Below are positions 8,267 through 16,198 of a DNA stretch of 64,000 bases, one piece after another. The notes under the pieces were generated by a model. The model ran no database searches. It was not told where the DNA came from and saw nothing but the letters and a program-made list of their open reading frames with translations. The translations under genes and the position numbers were made by a program. Position 1 is the stretch's first letter; each line of letters opens with the position of its first letter. The DNA comes from JAKFDI01 sp044508835 (lineage in GTDB: Bacteria; Pseudomonadota; Gammaproteobacteria; Burkholderiales; Burkholderiaceae_C), in the NCBI GenBank assembly GCA_044508835.1, contig JBIQHD010000005.1, positions 124,001 through 188,000 on the forward strand, read 5' to 3'.

Positions 8267-8884
8267 TCAGCCGTCGACCGGCACCGTCCGCGCGAAGGAG
8301 GGCCGCTCGCACAGGGCGGCGTACCAGGCCGATAGCCGCGGCGCCCGTGTGCGCCAGTCGAAGCCGCCGAAGCGGTAGCCGAGGTAGCCGAGCGCGCAGC
8401 CCAGCGCCACGTGTCCGATGGCGAAAGGCGCCTGGGCCAGCGCCGCGGCTTCACCGTCCAGCCGGTCCAGCGTGGCGTTCACCTTGCGCTCGAACGCATG
8501 CAGCAGTTCGGGCATCGGCACGGCGCGCTCTCGCTCGTTGCGCCACAGAATCAGCGCGTCCAGCAGGCCGTCGCCGAGCGCGTGCCAGCGCAGCGCCGAC
8601 CAGCGTGCCTCGCCCGTACGCGGAAACAGTGGGCCGCGCGCCAGGTCGTCGAGGTATTCGCAGATCACCGCCGAGTCGAACAGCGCGGCGCCGGTGTCGA
8701 GCACCAGCGTCGGAATCTTCGACAGCGGGTTGTCGCGCATCAGCGTCTCGTTGGGCGTGCGCATGGCCGCCACCGAGCGCACCAGCTCGAGCCGGTCGAC
8801 AAGGCCAAGCTCGTGCGCGCAGACCATCACCTTGCGCACATAGGGCGAGCGCGGCGACCAGTGCAGCCTCAGGGTGGGCGTCAT
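8267..8884 (-). CDS. Glutathione S-transferase family protein
   Basis: A 205-aa cytosolic GST. The thioredoxin-like N-terminus has S-P-R-S-P-Y-V-R-K near residues 10-18 and N-P-L-S-K-I-P-T-L near 52-60 with the cis-proline. D-S-A-V-I-C-E-Y-L (about 70-78) is the usual glutathione gamma-glutamyl contact. An all-helical C-terminal domain follows. It starts 1 bp after the CoA-transferase stop and so belongs to the same transcript. In this setting it could act in isomerisation or reductive steps of the catabolic pathway, or in detoxification. Confidence 0.85.
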   Translation of the reverse strand: MTPTLRLHWSPRSPYVRKVMVCAHELGLVDRLELVRSVAAMRTPNETLMRDNPLSKIPTLVLDTGAALFDSAVICEYLDDLARGPLFPRTGEARWSALRWHALGDGLLDALILWRNERERAVPMPELLHAFERKVNATLDRLDGEAAALAQAPFAIGHVALGCALGYLGYRFGGFDWRTRAPRLSAWYAALCERPSFARTVPVDG

Positions 8885-8885
8885 C

Positions 8886-10115
8886 TCAGACCACCCCGCC
8901 TTCGCGCAGCGCGGCGATCTCGGCCGCGCCGAAGCCGAGCTCGCCCAGGACTTGCGCGGTGTGCTGGCCGAGCAGCGGCGGCGCGGCCACGGGGCGCAGC
9001 GGTGCGTCGGCGAAGCGGATCGGGCTCGCCAGCTGTGGCACGTCCACGCCGCTGGGGTGCGGCACCTGCCGCACCATGCCGCGGTGGCGCACCTGCGGGT
9101 CCTCGAACACCTCGGCCACGTTGTTGATGGCGCCCACCGGCACGCCCGCCGCATCGAGCGCAGCCACCAGTTCGGCACGGGTGCGGCCCGCCAGCTCGGC
9201 GGCCAACAGCGGCGCGAGCGTGCTCAGGTGGCGCACGCGCTGCGCGTTGGTGGCAAAGCGTTCGTCGGTCTGCCACTCGGGCCGCCCGATCACCTCGCAC
9301 AGCCGGGCGAACTGGCCGTCGTTGCCGATCACGAGGATCACGTCGCCGTCGCTGCAGCGGTACACGTCCTGCGGCTGGATGTTGGGATGGGCGTTGCCGT
9401 GGCGCCGCGGCGTGCGCCCGGACACGAGGTAGTTCATCGCCTGGTTGGACAACGCCGCCACCTGCACGTCGAGCATGCCGATGTCGATCGTCTCGCCCTC
9501 GCCCGTCGCCTCGCGCCGCGCCAGCGCCGCCAGCATCGCGACGGTGGCGTACATGCCGGTCATCAGGTCGACGATGGGCACGCCCACCTTCTGCGGCCCG
9601 CCGCCGGGGCGCTCGTCGCGCTCGCCGGTCACGCTCATCAGCCCGCCCATGGCCTGGATCAGGAAATCGTAGGCCGGCTGCTCGCGGCGCGGACCGGTCT
9701 GGCCGAAGCCAGTGACCGAGCAGTAGATGAGCCGCGGGTTGAGCGCGCGCAGCGACGCGGCATCGAGCCCGTAGCGCGCGAGCGTGCCGACCTTGTAGTT
9801 CTCGATCACGATGTCGGCACGCTTGGCGAGCTCGCGCACGATGCGCTGCCCTTCGGGCTTGTCCAGACTGACGGTGACGGATCGCTTGCCGCGGTTCACG
9901 GCCAGGTAGTAGGCCGCCTCGCGCGTGTCGTGGCCGTCGGCGTCCTGCAGGAAGGGCGGACCCCAGCTGCGCGTGTCGTCGCCGCTGCCGGGGCGTTCGA
10001 TCTTGGTGACCTCGGCCCCGAGGTCGGCGAGGATCTGCCCCGCCCACGGCGCAGCGAGGATGCGGCTCAGGTCGAGCACCCGCACATGCGAGAGCGGGCC
10101 GGCGGCTGATGTCAT
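8886..10115 (-). CDS. CaiB/BaiF family CoA-transferase
   Basis: A 409-aa class III CoA-transferase. Family motifs visible: V-L-D-L-S-R-I-L-A-A-P-W-A near residue 13, the L-G-A-E-V-T-K-I-E-R-P-G segment at about 31-43, N-R-G-K-R-S-V near 74, and G-F-G-Q-T-G-P-R near 136. The catalytic Asp is expected in the D-F-L-I-Q-A-M-G-G-L-M segment near 152. Such enzymes move CoA between carboxylic acids and so activate an acid substrate. The start at 10115 is chosen because AAGGAGA lies upstream. Divergent from the first Bug gene; both promoters in the gap carry the regulon box. Confidence 0.88.
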   Translation of the reverse strand: MTSAAGPLSHVRVLDLSRILAAPWAGQILADLGAEVTKIERPGSGDDTRSWGPPFLQDADGHDTREAAYYLAVNRGKRSVTVSLDKPEGQRIVRELAKRADIVIENYKVGTLARYGLDAASLRALNPRLIYCSVTGFGQTGPRREQPAYDFLIQAMGGLMSVTGERDERPGGGPQKVGVPIVDLMTGMYATVAMLAALARREATGEGETIDIGMLDVQVAALSNQAMNYLVSGRTPRRHGNAHPNIQPQDVYRCSDGDVILVIGNDGQFARLCEVIGRPEWQTDERFATNAQRVRHLSTLAPLLAAELAGRTRAELVAALDAAGVPVGAINNVAEVFEDPQVRHRGMVRQVPHPSGVDVPQLASPIRFADAPLRPVAAPPLLGQHTAQVLGELGFGAAEIAALREGGVV

Positions 10116-10146
10116 GAACTGCGTTCTCCTTGATGCGTCCGGCTTC

Positions 10147-10202
10147 ACTCTAGGGCGGGCGCGAGGCGCTGCCTACGGTTCACTGCGGCAAGGCTGGCAT
10201 GC
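10147..10202 (-). promoter_or_regulatory. Shared regulon box (GCATGCCAGCCTTGCC) and -10-like TAGAGT for the CoA-transferase
   Basis: On the minus strand the box starts at 10202 and a TAGAGT hexamer ends at 10147, a span of 55 bp, just upstream of the CoA-transferase start. The box is the weakest match among the copies, but its spacing is exact. Confidence 0.5.
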
Positions 10203-10210
10203 GGCGGCGC

Positions 10211-10227
10211 GCATAGCGGCGTTATGC
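10211..10227. promoter_or_regulatory. Dyad GCATA-N7-TATGC between divergent promoters
   Basis: A 17-bp inverted repeat in the middle of the divergent CoA-transferase/Bug intergenic region, lying between the two regulon boxes. It resembles two face-to-face GCATA half-sites of the same box and could be an extra regulator site. Confidence 0.45.
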
Positions 10228-10235
10228 GATGCAAC

Positions 10236-10291
10236 GCATGGCTGCTTTGCGGCGTGGCGTTCTGGCAGCGCCGGCACGGCCTGCCTAGAGT
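10236..10291 (+). promoter_or_regulatory. Shared regulon box (GCATGGCTGCTTTGCG) and -10-like TAGAGT for the first Bug gene
   Basis: The box is at 10236-10251 and TAGAGT at 10286-10291; span 55 bp. It lies 30 bp before the ATG at 10321. No good -35 is present, which suits an activator-dependent promoter. Confidence 0.6.
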
Positions 10292-10320
10292 GCAGCGCAA
10301 CACCACAAGGAGACAAACAC

Positions 10321-11295
10321 ATGAACTGCACGGCACGCATTGCGCGATGGGGAGCCGGCTGCTTGCTGGCGGTGGCTACCGGCCTCGCCACAGCGGCCTT
10401 TCCCGACAAGCCCGTTCATCTCGTCGTGCCCTATCCGGCAGGCGGCGCCGCCGACCTGATGGCGCGCAGCCTGGCCCAGCAACTGGGCAGCGCTCTCGGC
10501 CAGCAGGTCGTCATCGAGAACCGCGGCGGCGCGGGCGGCGGCCCGGCCGCCGAGATGGTGGCGAACGCGCCGGCCGATGGCTACACGCTGTTCTTCGGCA
10601 CCATGGGCACGCATGCCATCAACCCTTCGCTGTACCGCAAGCTGCCTTACGACCCGATCCAGGATTTCGCGCCGGTCGCGCTCACTCACAAGACGCCGCG
10701 CGTGCTGGTGGTCGGCACGCACCTGCCGGTCGGGAGCGTCGCCGAATTGATCGCGCTCGCGAAGGCCAAGCCGGGCGAGCTCACCTACGGCTCGGCGGGC
10801 AACGGCAGCTCCAGCCACCTGTCCGGGGCACTGTTCGAGAGCCTCGCCGGCGTCAAGCTGCTGCACGTGCCCTACAAGGGCAGCGCGCCGCTGCTCAACG
10901 ACATGCTGGCCGGGCGCATCGACATCACCTTCGATTCCTACGCGGTGTACGAGCCGCACATCAAGGCCGGCAAGGTGCGCCCGCTCGGCGTCACGTCGAA
11001 GGAGCGCATGCAGACGCTGCCTGCGTTGCCGACGATTGCCGAGAGCGGCCTGGCCGGCTTCGAGGTGGCGAACTGGCTGGGTGTGCTCGCACCGGCCGGC
11101 ACGCCGAAGGAGACGATCGTCACGCTGAACCAGGCACTCGGCAAAGCCATGGCGGATCCTGCGATGCGAAAGCAGCTTGCCGCGCTGGGCATCGAGCCGA
11201 CGATCAGCACGCCGGACGAATTCGCTGCGCTGATCCGCAGCGAGATTCCGAAGTGGGCGGGGATCGTGAAGGCCTCCGGTGCGAGCATCGACTGA
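10321..11295 (+). CDS. Bug-family tripartite tricarboxylate transporter receptor (TctC-like)
   Basis: A 324-aa periplasmic solute-binding protein. The signal peptide covers about residues 1-26 (basic start, hydrophobic core, cut near A-T-A-A-F). Mature motifs typical of Bug proteins: P-V-H-L-V-V-P-Y-P-A-G-G near 32-43, E-N-R-G-G-A-G-G-G near 67-75, P-A-D-G-Y-T-L near 83, Y-G-S-A-G-N-G near 156, and V-P-Y-K-G-S near 183. Bug proteins bind carboxylates and related organic acids. The membrane partners TctA and TctB are not in this window, as is usual for orphan Bug genes. GGAG precedes the start. It is followed at 5 bp by an alpha/beta hydrolase. Confidence 0.9.
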   Translation: MNCTARIARWGAGCLLAVATGLATAAFPDKPVHLVVPYPAGGAADLMARSLAQQLGSALGQQVVIENRGGAGGGPAAEMVANAPADGYTLFFGTMGTHAINPSLYRKLPYDPIQDFAPVALTHKTPRVLVVGTHLPVGSVAELIALAKAKPGELTYGSAGNGSSSHLSGALFESLAGVKLLHVPYKGSAPLLNDMLAGRIDITFDSYAVYEPHIKAGKVRPLGVTSKERMQTLPALPTIAESGLAGFEVANWLGVLAPAGTPKETIVTLNQALGKAMADPAMRKQLAALGIEPTISTPDEFAALIRSEIPKWAGIVKASGASID

Positions 11296-11300
11296 AGGAC

Positions 11301-12080
11301 ATGGAAAGCCGCACCGAGTTCGTGGCCGACTGCGACGCGCGCATCGAGGTGCGCACCGACGGTCGCGGCCCCACCCTCGTGCTGCTGCCTTCGTCGCAGC
11401 GTGACTCACTCGACCTCGACGAGTTCGCCGCCGACCTTGCCCAGCACGGTTTTCGCGTGCTGCGCCCGCAGCCGCGCGGCATGGCCGGCAGCACCGGCCC
11501 GCTCGAGAGCTTGACGCTGCACGACCTTGCGCGCGATGTGGCGCGCGTGATCGCACGGCTCGGCGAGGGCCGCGCCATCGTGGCCGGGCATGCCTTCGGC
11601 CATTTCATCGCACGTGTGGCGGCGCTCGACCATCCGCAGCAGGTGCGCGGTGTGGTGACGCTGGGCGCGGCCGCCCGCACCTTCCCGGCCGGACTGAGCA
11701 CGCAGCTCGACATCGCCGCCGACCCGGCGCAGCCCACAGCGCTGCGCCTCGCAGCGCTGCGGCAGGCCTTCTTCGCGCCAGGCAGCGACCCGCGGCCTTG
11801 GCTCGACGGCTGGCATCCGCAGTTGCGCGCCGCCTACCGCCGCGCGGCGCTCACGCCGCCGAAGGACGCGTGGTGGCCGCGCAGCCGCGTGCCCGTGCTC
11901 GAGATCCTGGGGGCGGACGACCCGTGGCGGCCTGCGGCCACCCGGCTCGAGCTGAAGCAGGCGCTGGGCGATCTCGTGACGGTGCGCCTCATCGCCCACG
12001 CGAGCCACGCGCTGCTGCCCGAGCAGCCGGCGGCGGTGGCCGATGCGATCGCCGACTGGGCGGCCACCCTCCCGAGCTGA
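11301..12080 (+). CDS. Alpha/beta hydrolase-fold protein with Ala at the nucleophile position
   Basis: A 259-aa alpha/beta hydrolase-fold protein. The nucleophile-elbow pentapeptide, normally G-x-S-x-G, reads G-H-A-F-G at residues 96-100, so Ala98 replaces the catalytic serine. The acid region (L-G-A-D-D-P-W-R-P) and the late His region (A-H-A-S-H-A-L-L-P-E) remain. RutD, the aminoacrylate hydrolase-like protein of pyrimidine breakdown, has a similar G-H-A-L-G elbow, so this need not be a dead enzyme. It cannot act as a classical serine hydrolase. It is co-transcribed with the Bug receptor and converges on the enolase-superfamily gene (1 bp between stops). Confidence 0.78.
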   Translation: MESRTEFVADCDARIEVRTDGRGPTLVLLPSSQRDSLDLDEFAADLAQHGFRVLRPQPRGMAGSTGPLESLTLHDLARDVARVIARLGEGRAIVAGHAFGHFIARVAALDHPQQVRGVVTLGAAARTFPAGLSTQLDIAADPAQPTALRLAALRQAFFAPGSDPRPWLDGWHPQLRAAYRRAALTPPKDAWWPRSRVPVLEILGADDPWRPAATRLELKQALGDLVTVRLIAHASHALLPEQPAAVADAIADWAATLPS

Positions 12081-12081
12081 T

Positions 12082-13149
12082 TCAGGCCGCGAACGTCACG
12101 CCGCAGCCCGGCCCCGCCGGCACCGCGATGGCGCCCTGCACCACCGGCAGCGGCGTGAACGGATCGTCCAGCAGGTGCTCGTGCTCCGACAGCTCGCAGG
12201 CAAAGGGCAGCGCCTTCACGACGCTCGCCGCCTGTACCGCCATTGCCTGCAGCAGCGCCGGCCCGAAGGCCGCGCCGACGCGCACCGCCACGCCGTTCGC
12301 CTCGCACAGGTGCACGGCCTCGATGAAGCGGCGGATGCCGCCGAGCTTGGTGATCTTGAGGTTCATGACGTCGACGCCGCGGTCGGCCGCGAGGCGCGCG
12401 ACGTCGTCCACGGTCTGCGCACTCTCGTCGGCCTCGATGGCCACCGGCAGGCTGCGCGTGAGCAGGGCCAGCCCGGCGCGGTCGGCCGCTTGCACGGGCT
12501 GCTCGATCAGCGCGATGCCGTGGCGCTCCATGCGGGCGAAGGCGCCCATCATCTGCTTGGCCGAGTACGACTGGTTCGGGTCCAGCGTGAGCACCGGGCC
12601 GTCGCCCACGGCGTCACGCACCGCGGCCACCCGCGCCACGTCGAGTGCCGTGTCGCCGGAAAGCTTGAGCTTGAGCTGCCGGTAGCCGGCTTCGGCGAGC
12701 TCCGCCGCCTTGGCCGCCATCTCCGCGGGCGTCTTGATCGCGAGGATGCGCGACTGGGCAATCGCATCGCGCAGCCGCCCGCCGAGCAGCACGTGCACCG
12801 GCACGCCGAGCCGGCGCGCCAGCAGGTCGTGCAGCGCCATGTCGAGCGCAGCCTTGACGCTCGGATTGAACGCGAGCGCGGCATCCACCTCTTCGCAGAT
12901 GGCCGCGATGTCATCCGTGCGCCGGCCCGTGAGCCTCGGCGCGAGCCACGCGAGCGAGGCCGCGGCACCGGCGCCGTGCGTCGTGATCGCGGGGATGGCG
13001 TGCGCGTAGCCGAGTCCTTGCACGCCGTCCTCGTCGGTGAGCACGAGCACATGCCCTTCGAGCCGCGGCACCACCGCGCGCGCGAACTTCCATTCGGGAT
13101 CGCGCAGGCCCTGCGGGCAGGGGCGGATGTCGACGGCGGCGATGCGCAT
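12082..13149 (-). CDS. Mandelate racemase / muconate lactonizing enzyme family protein
   Basis: A 355-aa enolase-superfamily enzyme. The capping domain covers roughly residues 1-120, then the barrel. Visible catalytic and metal residues: K-L-K-L (K-x-K acid/base) near 163-166, L-D-P-N-Q near 193, I-E-Q-P near 219, E-A-D-E-S near 244 and N-L-K-I-T-K-L-G-G near 268. The K-x-K plus second-lysine set matches the MLE subgroup (muconate cycloisomerase, o-succinylbenzoate synthase, dipeptide epimerase). Chemistry starts with Mg-assisted alpha-proton abstraction from a carboxylate; the substrate is unknown. It starts 7 bp after the second Bug gene and shares its promoter. Confidence 0.85.
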   Translation of the reverse strand: MRIAAVDIRPCPQGLRDPEWKFARAVVPRLEGHVLVLTDEDGVQGLGYAHAIPAITTHGAGAAASLAWLAPRLTGRRTDDIAAICEEVDAALAFNPSVKAALDMALHDLLARRLGVPVHVLLGGRLRDAIAQSRILAIKTPAEMAAKAAELAEAGYRQLKLKLSGDTALDVARVAAVRDAVGDGPVLTLDPNQSYSAKQMMGAFARMERHGIALIEQPVQAADRAGLALLTRSLPVAIEADESAQTVDDVARLAADRGVDVMNLKITKLGGIRRFIEAVHLCEANGVAVRVGAAFGPALLQAMAVQAASVVKALPFACELSEHEHLLDDPFTPLPVVQGAIAVPAGPGCGVTFAA

Positions 13150-13156
13150 CGCAGCC

Positions 13157-14128
13157 TCAGTTGAGCGTGATCTTTCCGCGCGTGACGACCGCGCGCCACT
13201 TCTCGTACTCGGCGTTCATCAGCTCGCGGTACTCGGCCGGCGTGGAGCTCACCGCCACCGCGCCCTGCTCGCGCATCTGCTGGGCCACCTCGGGCGAGCG
13301 CAGCGCCGCGGCCACCGCGTCGTGCAGGCGCTGACGGATCGGCTCGGGCACGGCCTCGGGGCCGACGATGCCGTAGTGGGTGTCCATGCGCACGCCGGGC
13401 AGGCCCAGCTCGGCCGTGGTCGGCACGCCGGGCAGCAGCGGCGAGCGCTCGGCGCTGGCGAGCGCCATCACGCGCATGCGGCCGGCGGCGACGAAAGGCC
13501 GCACCGGCAGCAGGTCGAGCATCGCCAGGTGCACCTCGCCGGATGCCACCGCCGTGACCGCCGGCGCCGCGCCCTTGTACGGGACATGGGTGATGGCTAT
13601 GCCGGCTTCCTGGCGCAGCAGTTCGGCGCCGATGTGCGGCGTGGTGCCGACGCCGGCCGAGGCGTAGTTGAGATCGCCCGGCGCCGCCTTCGCCTGCCGG
13701 ATGAGATCGCCCAAGTCGGCGATGCCGGACTCCGCGCCCACCACGACCACGGCCGGAATGCGCGCCACCAGCGTGACGTAGCCGACGTCCTCGGGCGCAT
13801 AGGGCACCTTGGTGAGCGTGCGCATGCCGGCCAGCGGCCCCGGCCCGGTGAGCGCGAAGGTGTAGCCGTCGGGCGCGGCGCGCAAGACCATGTCCACGCC
13901 GATGGTGCCGCCGGCGCCCGCCTTGTTGTCGACGACGACCGTCTGGCCCAGGTCGGCACCGACCTTCTTCGCCACGAGCCGGGCGACCACGTCGGTCGGC
14001 CCGCCGGCGGAGTACGGCACGATCAGGCGGATGGGTTTCTCGGGCCACGGTTGGGCGCCAGCCGGCACACTGGCCAGCACCGCCACGACGGCAAGACAGA
14101 GGCGAACGCACAAGCTCGAACGGGTCAT
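13157..14128 (-). CDS. Bug-family tripartite tricarboxylate transporter receptor (second copy)
   Basis: A 323-aa periplasmic binding protein with a signal peptide (cut near V-P-A-G-A-Q at residues 21-26) and the Bug signatures I-R-L-I-V-P-Y-S-A-G-G-P-T-D near 33-46, D-N-K-A-G-A-G-G near 67-74, P-D-G-Y-T-F, N-Y-A-S-A-G-V-G and V-P-Y-K-G-A. It is clearly diverged from the other Bug gene at 10321, so the two probably bind different organic acids. GGAG is upstream of the ATG at 14128. First gene of a unit with the enolase-superfamily enzyme; the regulon box lies at 14216. Confidence 0.9.
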   Translation of the reverse strand: MTRSSLCVRLCLAVVAVLASVPAGAQPWPEKPIRLIVPYSAGGPTDVVARLVAKKVGADLGQTVVVDNKAGAGGTIGVDMVLRAAPDGYTFALTGPGPLAGMRTLTKVPYAPEDVGYVTLVARIPAVVVVGAESGIADLGDLIRQAKAAPGDLNYASAGVGTTPHIGAELLRQEAGIAITHVPYKGAAPAVTAVASGEVHLAMLDLLPVRPFVAAGRMRVMALASAERSPLLPGVPTTAELGLPGVRMDTHYGIVGPEAVPEPIRQRLHDAVAAALRSPEVAQQMREQGAVAVSSTPAEYRELMNAEYEKWRAVVTRGKITLN

Positions 14129-14160
14129 GGTGTCTCCAGAAGTACGGGCAGCTGGAGCGC

Positions 14161-14216
14161 AGTGTGTTTCGCGATCTGCCAGCGGGTAAGACACGCGCGG
14201 CGCAATTCAGCTATGC
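14161..14216 (-). promoter_or_regulatory. Shared regulon box (GCATAGCTGAATTGCG) and -10-like CACACT for the second Bug gene
   Basis: The minus-strand box starts at 14216; the hexamer ends at 14161; span 55 bp. GTGTCTTAC, a possible -35 region, sits between them and is shared with the porin promoter at the same offset. Confidence 0.65.
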
Positions 14217-14242
14217 GACGCGCGTGGCAGGTCCGGCGTTCT

Positions 14243-15214
14243 TCAGAAGTTGTACTTGATGCCCGCGTCCACCGCCGTCGTGCGCGAACGTCCCTCCTGC
14301 TTGGCCGATCCGAGGTCCGCGTACAGGCTCACCCGCTTGCTCAGCGGATGCACATAGCCGAGCCCCAGCTTGTCGATGTCGTTGTTGGCTCCGTCGGGCG
14401 AGTAGCGCGCAAAGCCCACGCGCAGCTGGCCCGGACCCACCGGCGCGGTGGCGCCGAGGCTCAGGTTGCGCGCGTCGATGCCCGCCACCGTCGCACGCGA
14501 GAAGGTGAGCATCGGCCGGACGACACCGAAGTCGTAGGCGCCACCGATCAACACCAGCCGCCGGTTCGAATCGACATGATCGAAACCGCCGCCGATGAAC
14601 CACGGCCCGCGCTTGTATTGCAGATTGGCCGAGGCCGAACGTTCGCGCGCGCCTTCGCCGAGCGCCGTCGCGAGCTGCGCCGTGAAGCCGCCCCAGTTCG
14701 GCGACTTGTAGCCCACGGTGTTCAGGCTGCGCACGCCACCGTCGATCGAGTAGCCCGCAAACTGGTGGCGCGAGCCGAACATCGCCGTGGTCTCGAAACG
14801 CCAGGGGTCCAGTTCGACGGCCGTCCAGAACAGCGGGATGTATTCGCGCCCGAGGTACACCGCGCCGTAGGGCGACCCCAGTTCGACCAGGCTGCGCGCA
14901 GCCCAGAAGGGGTTGTCGGCCGCGCCCGAATCGGCGCGGAAGCGATGCTCGATGTGAAAGCCGGCCTTCCAGCCGCGGCCCAGGTCCTCGGTGCCGCGAA
15001 AGCCGAGCCGGCTGCCCGAACTCTGGCGCACATCCCAGCGCTTGCCGGCCGCGCCGGTCGCGCCATTGCCGCCGTTCAGGCTGGTGGTGCCGCTGTTCTG
15101 ATGGGTGATGCCGAGATCGAGCCGGCCGTAGATCGTGAGGGCCGATGTCTGCGCGATGGCCGGCAGTGCAGCCGCAGCCGCGCACAGCGCGGCGAGTTTC
15201 CCGACGTGGTTCAT
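14243..15214 (-). CDS. Gram-negative porin (Burkholderia/Neisseria OmpC type)
   Basis: A 323-aa outer-membrane beta-barrel protein. Signal peptide about residues 1-21 (cut A-I-A-Q). The mature start S-A-L-T-I-Y-G-R-L-D-L-G-I and the constriction-loop signature G-F-R-G-T-E-D-L-G-R-G-W-K-A near 62-75 are typical of the trimeric general porin family of Burkholderiales. It ends in Y-N-F, the C-terminal aromatic needed for outer-membrane assembly. GAGGAG precedes the ATG at 15214. It has its own regulon box, so it probably gives the pathway substrate passage through the outer membrane. Confidence 0.9.
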   Translation of the reverse strand: MNHVGKLAALCAAAAALPAIAQTSALTIYGRLDLGITHQNSGTTSLNGGNGATGAAGKRWDVRQSSGSRLGFRGTEDLGRGWKAGFHIEHRFRADSGAADNPFWAARSLVELGSPYGAVYLGREYIPLFWTAVELDPWRFETTAMFGSRHQFAGYSIDGGVRSLNTVGYKSPNWGGFTAQLATALGEGARERSASANLQYKRGPWFIGGGFDHVDSNRRLVLIGGAYDFGVVRPMLTFSRATVAGIDARNLSLGATAPVGPGQLRVGFARYSPDGANNDIDKLGLGYVHPLSKRVSLYADLGSAKQEGRSRTTAVDAGIKYNF

Positions 15215-15250
15215 GTGTCTCCTCTTGATGTCGTGGTGAAGGGCGCGGGC

Positions 15251-15306
15251 AGTGTGTTCACCCGTGCGCTTCGCCGTAAGACACCCGAGGCGCAAACCAG
15301 CTATGC
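15251..15306 (-). promoter_or_regulatory. Shared regulon box (GCATAGCTGGTTTGCG) and -10-like CACACT for the porin
   Basis: The minus-strand box starts at 15306 and the hexamer ends at 15251; span 55 bp. The region is similar to the second Bug promoter along its length, including GTGTCTTAC and CAGTGTGTT (plus-strand reading) at matching positions, suggesting duplication or strong constraint. Confidence 0.65.
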
Positions 15307-15331
15307 AGCGTGCGGCCCGCGGGCCGCACGT

Positions 15332-16108
15332 TCAGCGCCCCGTGAACACGGGCGCACGCTTCTCGCGGAAGGCGAGCTGCGCCTCGCGCGCGTCGTCGGT
15401 CCTCGCGATGATGGCCGTCATGTCCTGCTCGTAGCGGTAGCCGTCGCGCAGGCTCATGTCCTCGATGGTGTTGAGCGTGTGCTTGCCCATGCGCGTGGAG
15501 ATCGGGCTCTTGGAGGCAATGCTCTCGGCGATCTCCAGGGCCGCAGGCATCAGGTCGTCGGGCGCCGTGCAGGCCTCGGCCACGCCCAGCCGGTAGAGCT
15601 CCTCGCCGGACACGCGATAGCCGGTGAGCGCCATGCGTCGCAGACGTGAATGGCTGAACAGCCGCATCGCGTGCCGGCAGCCGCCGAGCAGGCCGACGTC
15701 GACCTCCGGCAGGCCGAGCGATGCGCGCTCGGACACCACGATGATGTCGGCCGACGCCACCATCGCCAGCCCCGAGCCGAGCGCCGCGCCGTTGACGGCG
15801 GCGACGACCGGCTTGGCGCATTCGCGGATCGCGTGGAAGCACTCGCGCGTGCGGCGCGAATGGGCCAGCAGGTCGCCCGGCCCCCTGATCATCTCGGCCC
15901 GGCCCTTGAGGTCGGCGCCGGCGCAGAACACCTTGCCTTCGCCCGTCAGCACGATGGCGCGAACCTCGTCGGTTTCCGACAGCCGATCGAGCGCGAGCGT
16001 CAGCTCGTCGTTGAGCACGCGGGTCAATGCGTTGACCGGCGGGTTGGCGAGCGTCAGGGTGGCCACGTGGCCGGAGATGGCCACGCTCAGTTGCGTCAGG
16101 TCTTGCAT
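15332..16108 (-). CDS. Enoyl-CoA hydratase/isomerase family protein
   Basis: A 258-aa crotonase-fold enzyme. The first oxyanion segment V-F-C-A-G-A-D-L-K near residues 60-68, the second A-A-V-N-G-A-A-L-G-S-G near 103-113, and the Glu of L-G-L-P-E-V near 131-136 are visible. It expects an acyl-CoA thioester and probably hydrates or isomerises the product of the CoA-transferase step. It has its own promoter with the regulon box at 16196. The porin gene follows 117 bp downstream with a separate box. Confidence 0.88.
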   Translation of the reverse strand: MQDLTQLSVAISGHVATLTLANPPVNALTRVLNDELTLALDRLSETDEVRAIVLTGEGKVFCAGADLKGRAEMIRGPGDLLAHSRRTRECFHAIRECAKPVVAAVNGAALGSGLAMVASADIIVVSERASLGLPEVDVGLLGGCRHAMRLFSHSRLRRMALTGYRVSGEELYRLGVAEACTAPDDLMPAALEIAESIASKSPISTRMGKHTLNTIEDMSLRDGYRYEQDMTAIIARTDDAREAQLAFREKRAPVFTGR

Positions 16109-16140
16109 GTTCGGTGCGTCCTCGGAACGTGAAGCGTTCG

Positions 16141-16196
16141 AGTCTAGGAAAGGGGCAGGCTCGCCGCCCAGCCCGGCGCCCGCAGAGCAGCTATGC
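16141..16196 (-). promoter_or_regulatory. Shared regulon box (GCATAGCTGCTCTGCG) and -10-like TAGACT for enoyl-CoA hydratase
   Basis: The minus-strand box starts at 16196 and the hexamer TAGACT ends at 16141; span 55 bp. The box begins only 3 bp beyond the stop of the upstream eutC gene, so the promoter fills the whole 90-bp gap. Confidence 0.6.
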
Positions 16197-16198
16197 GT

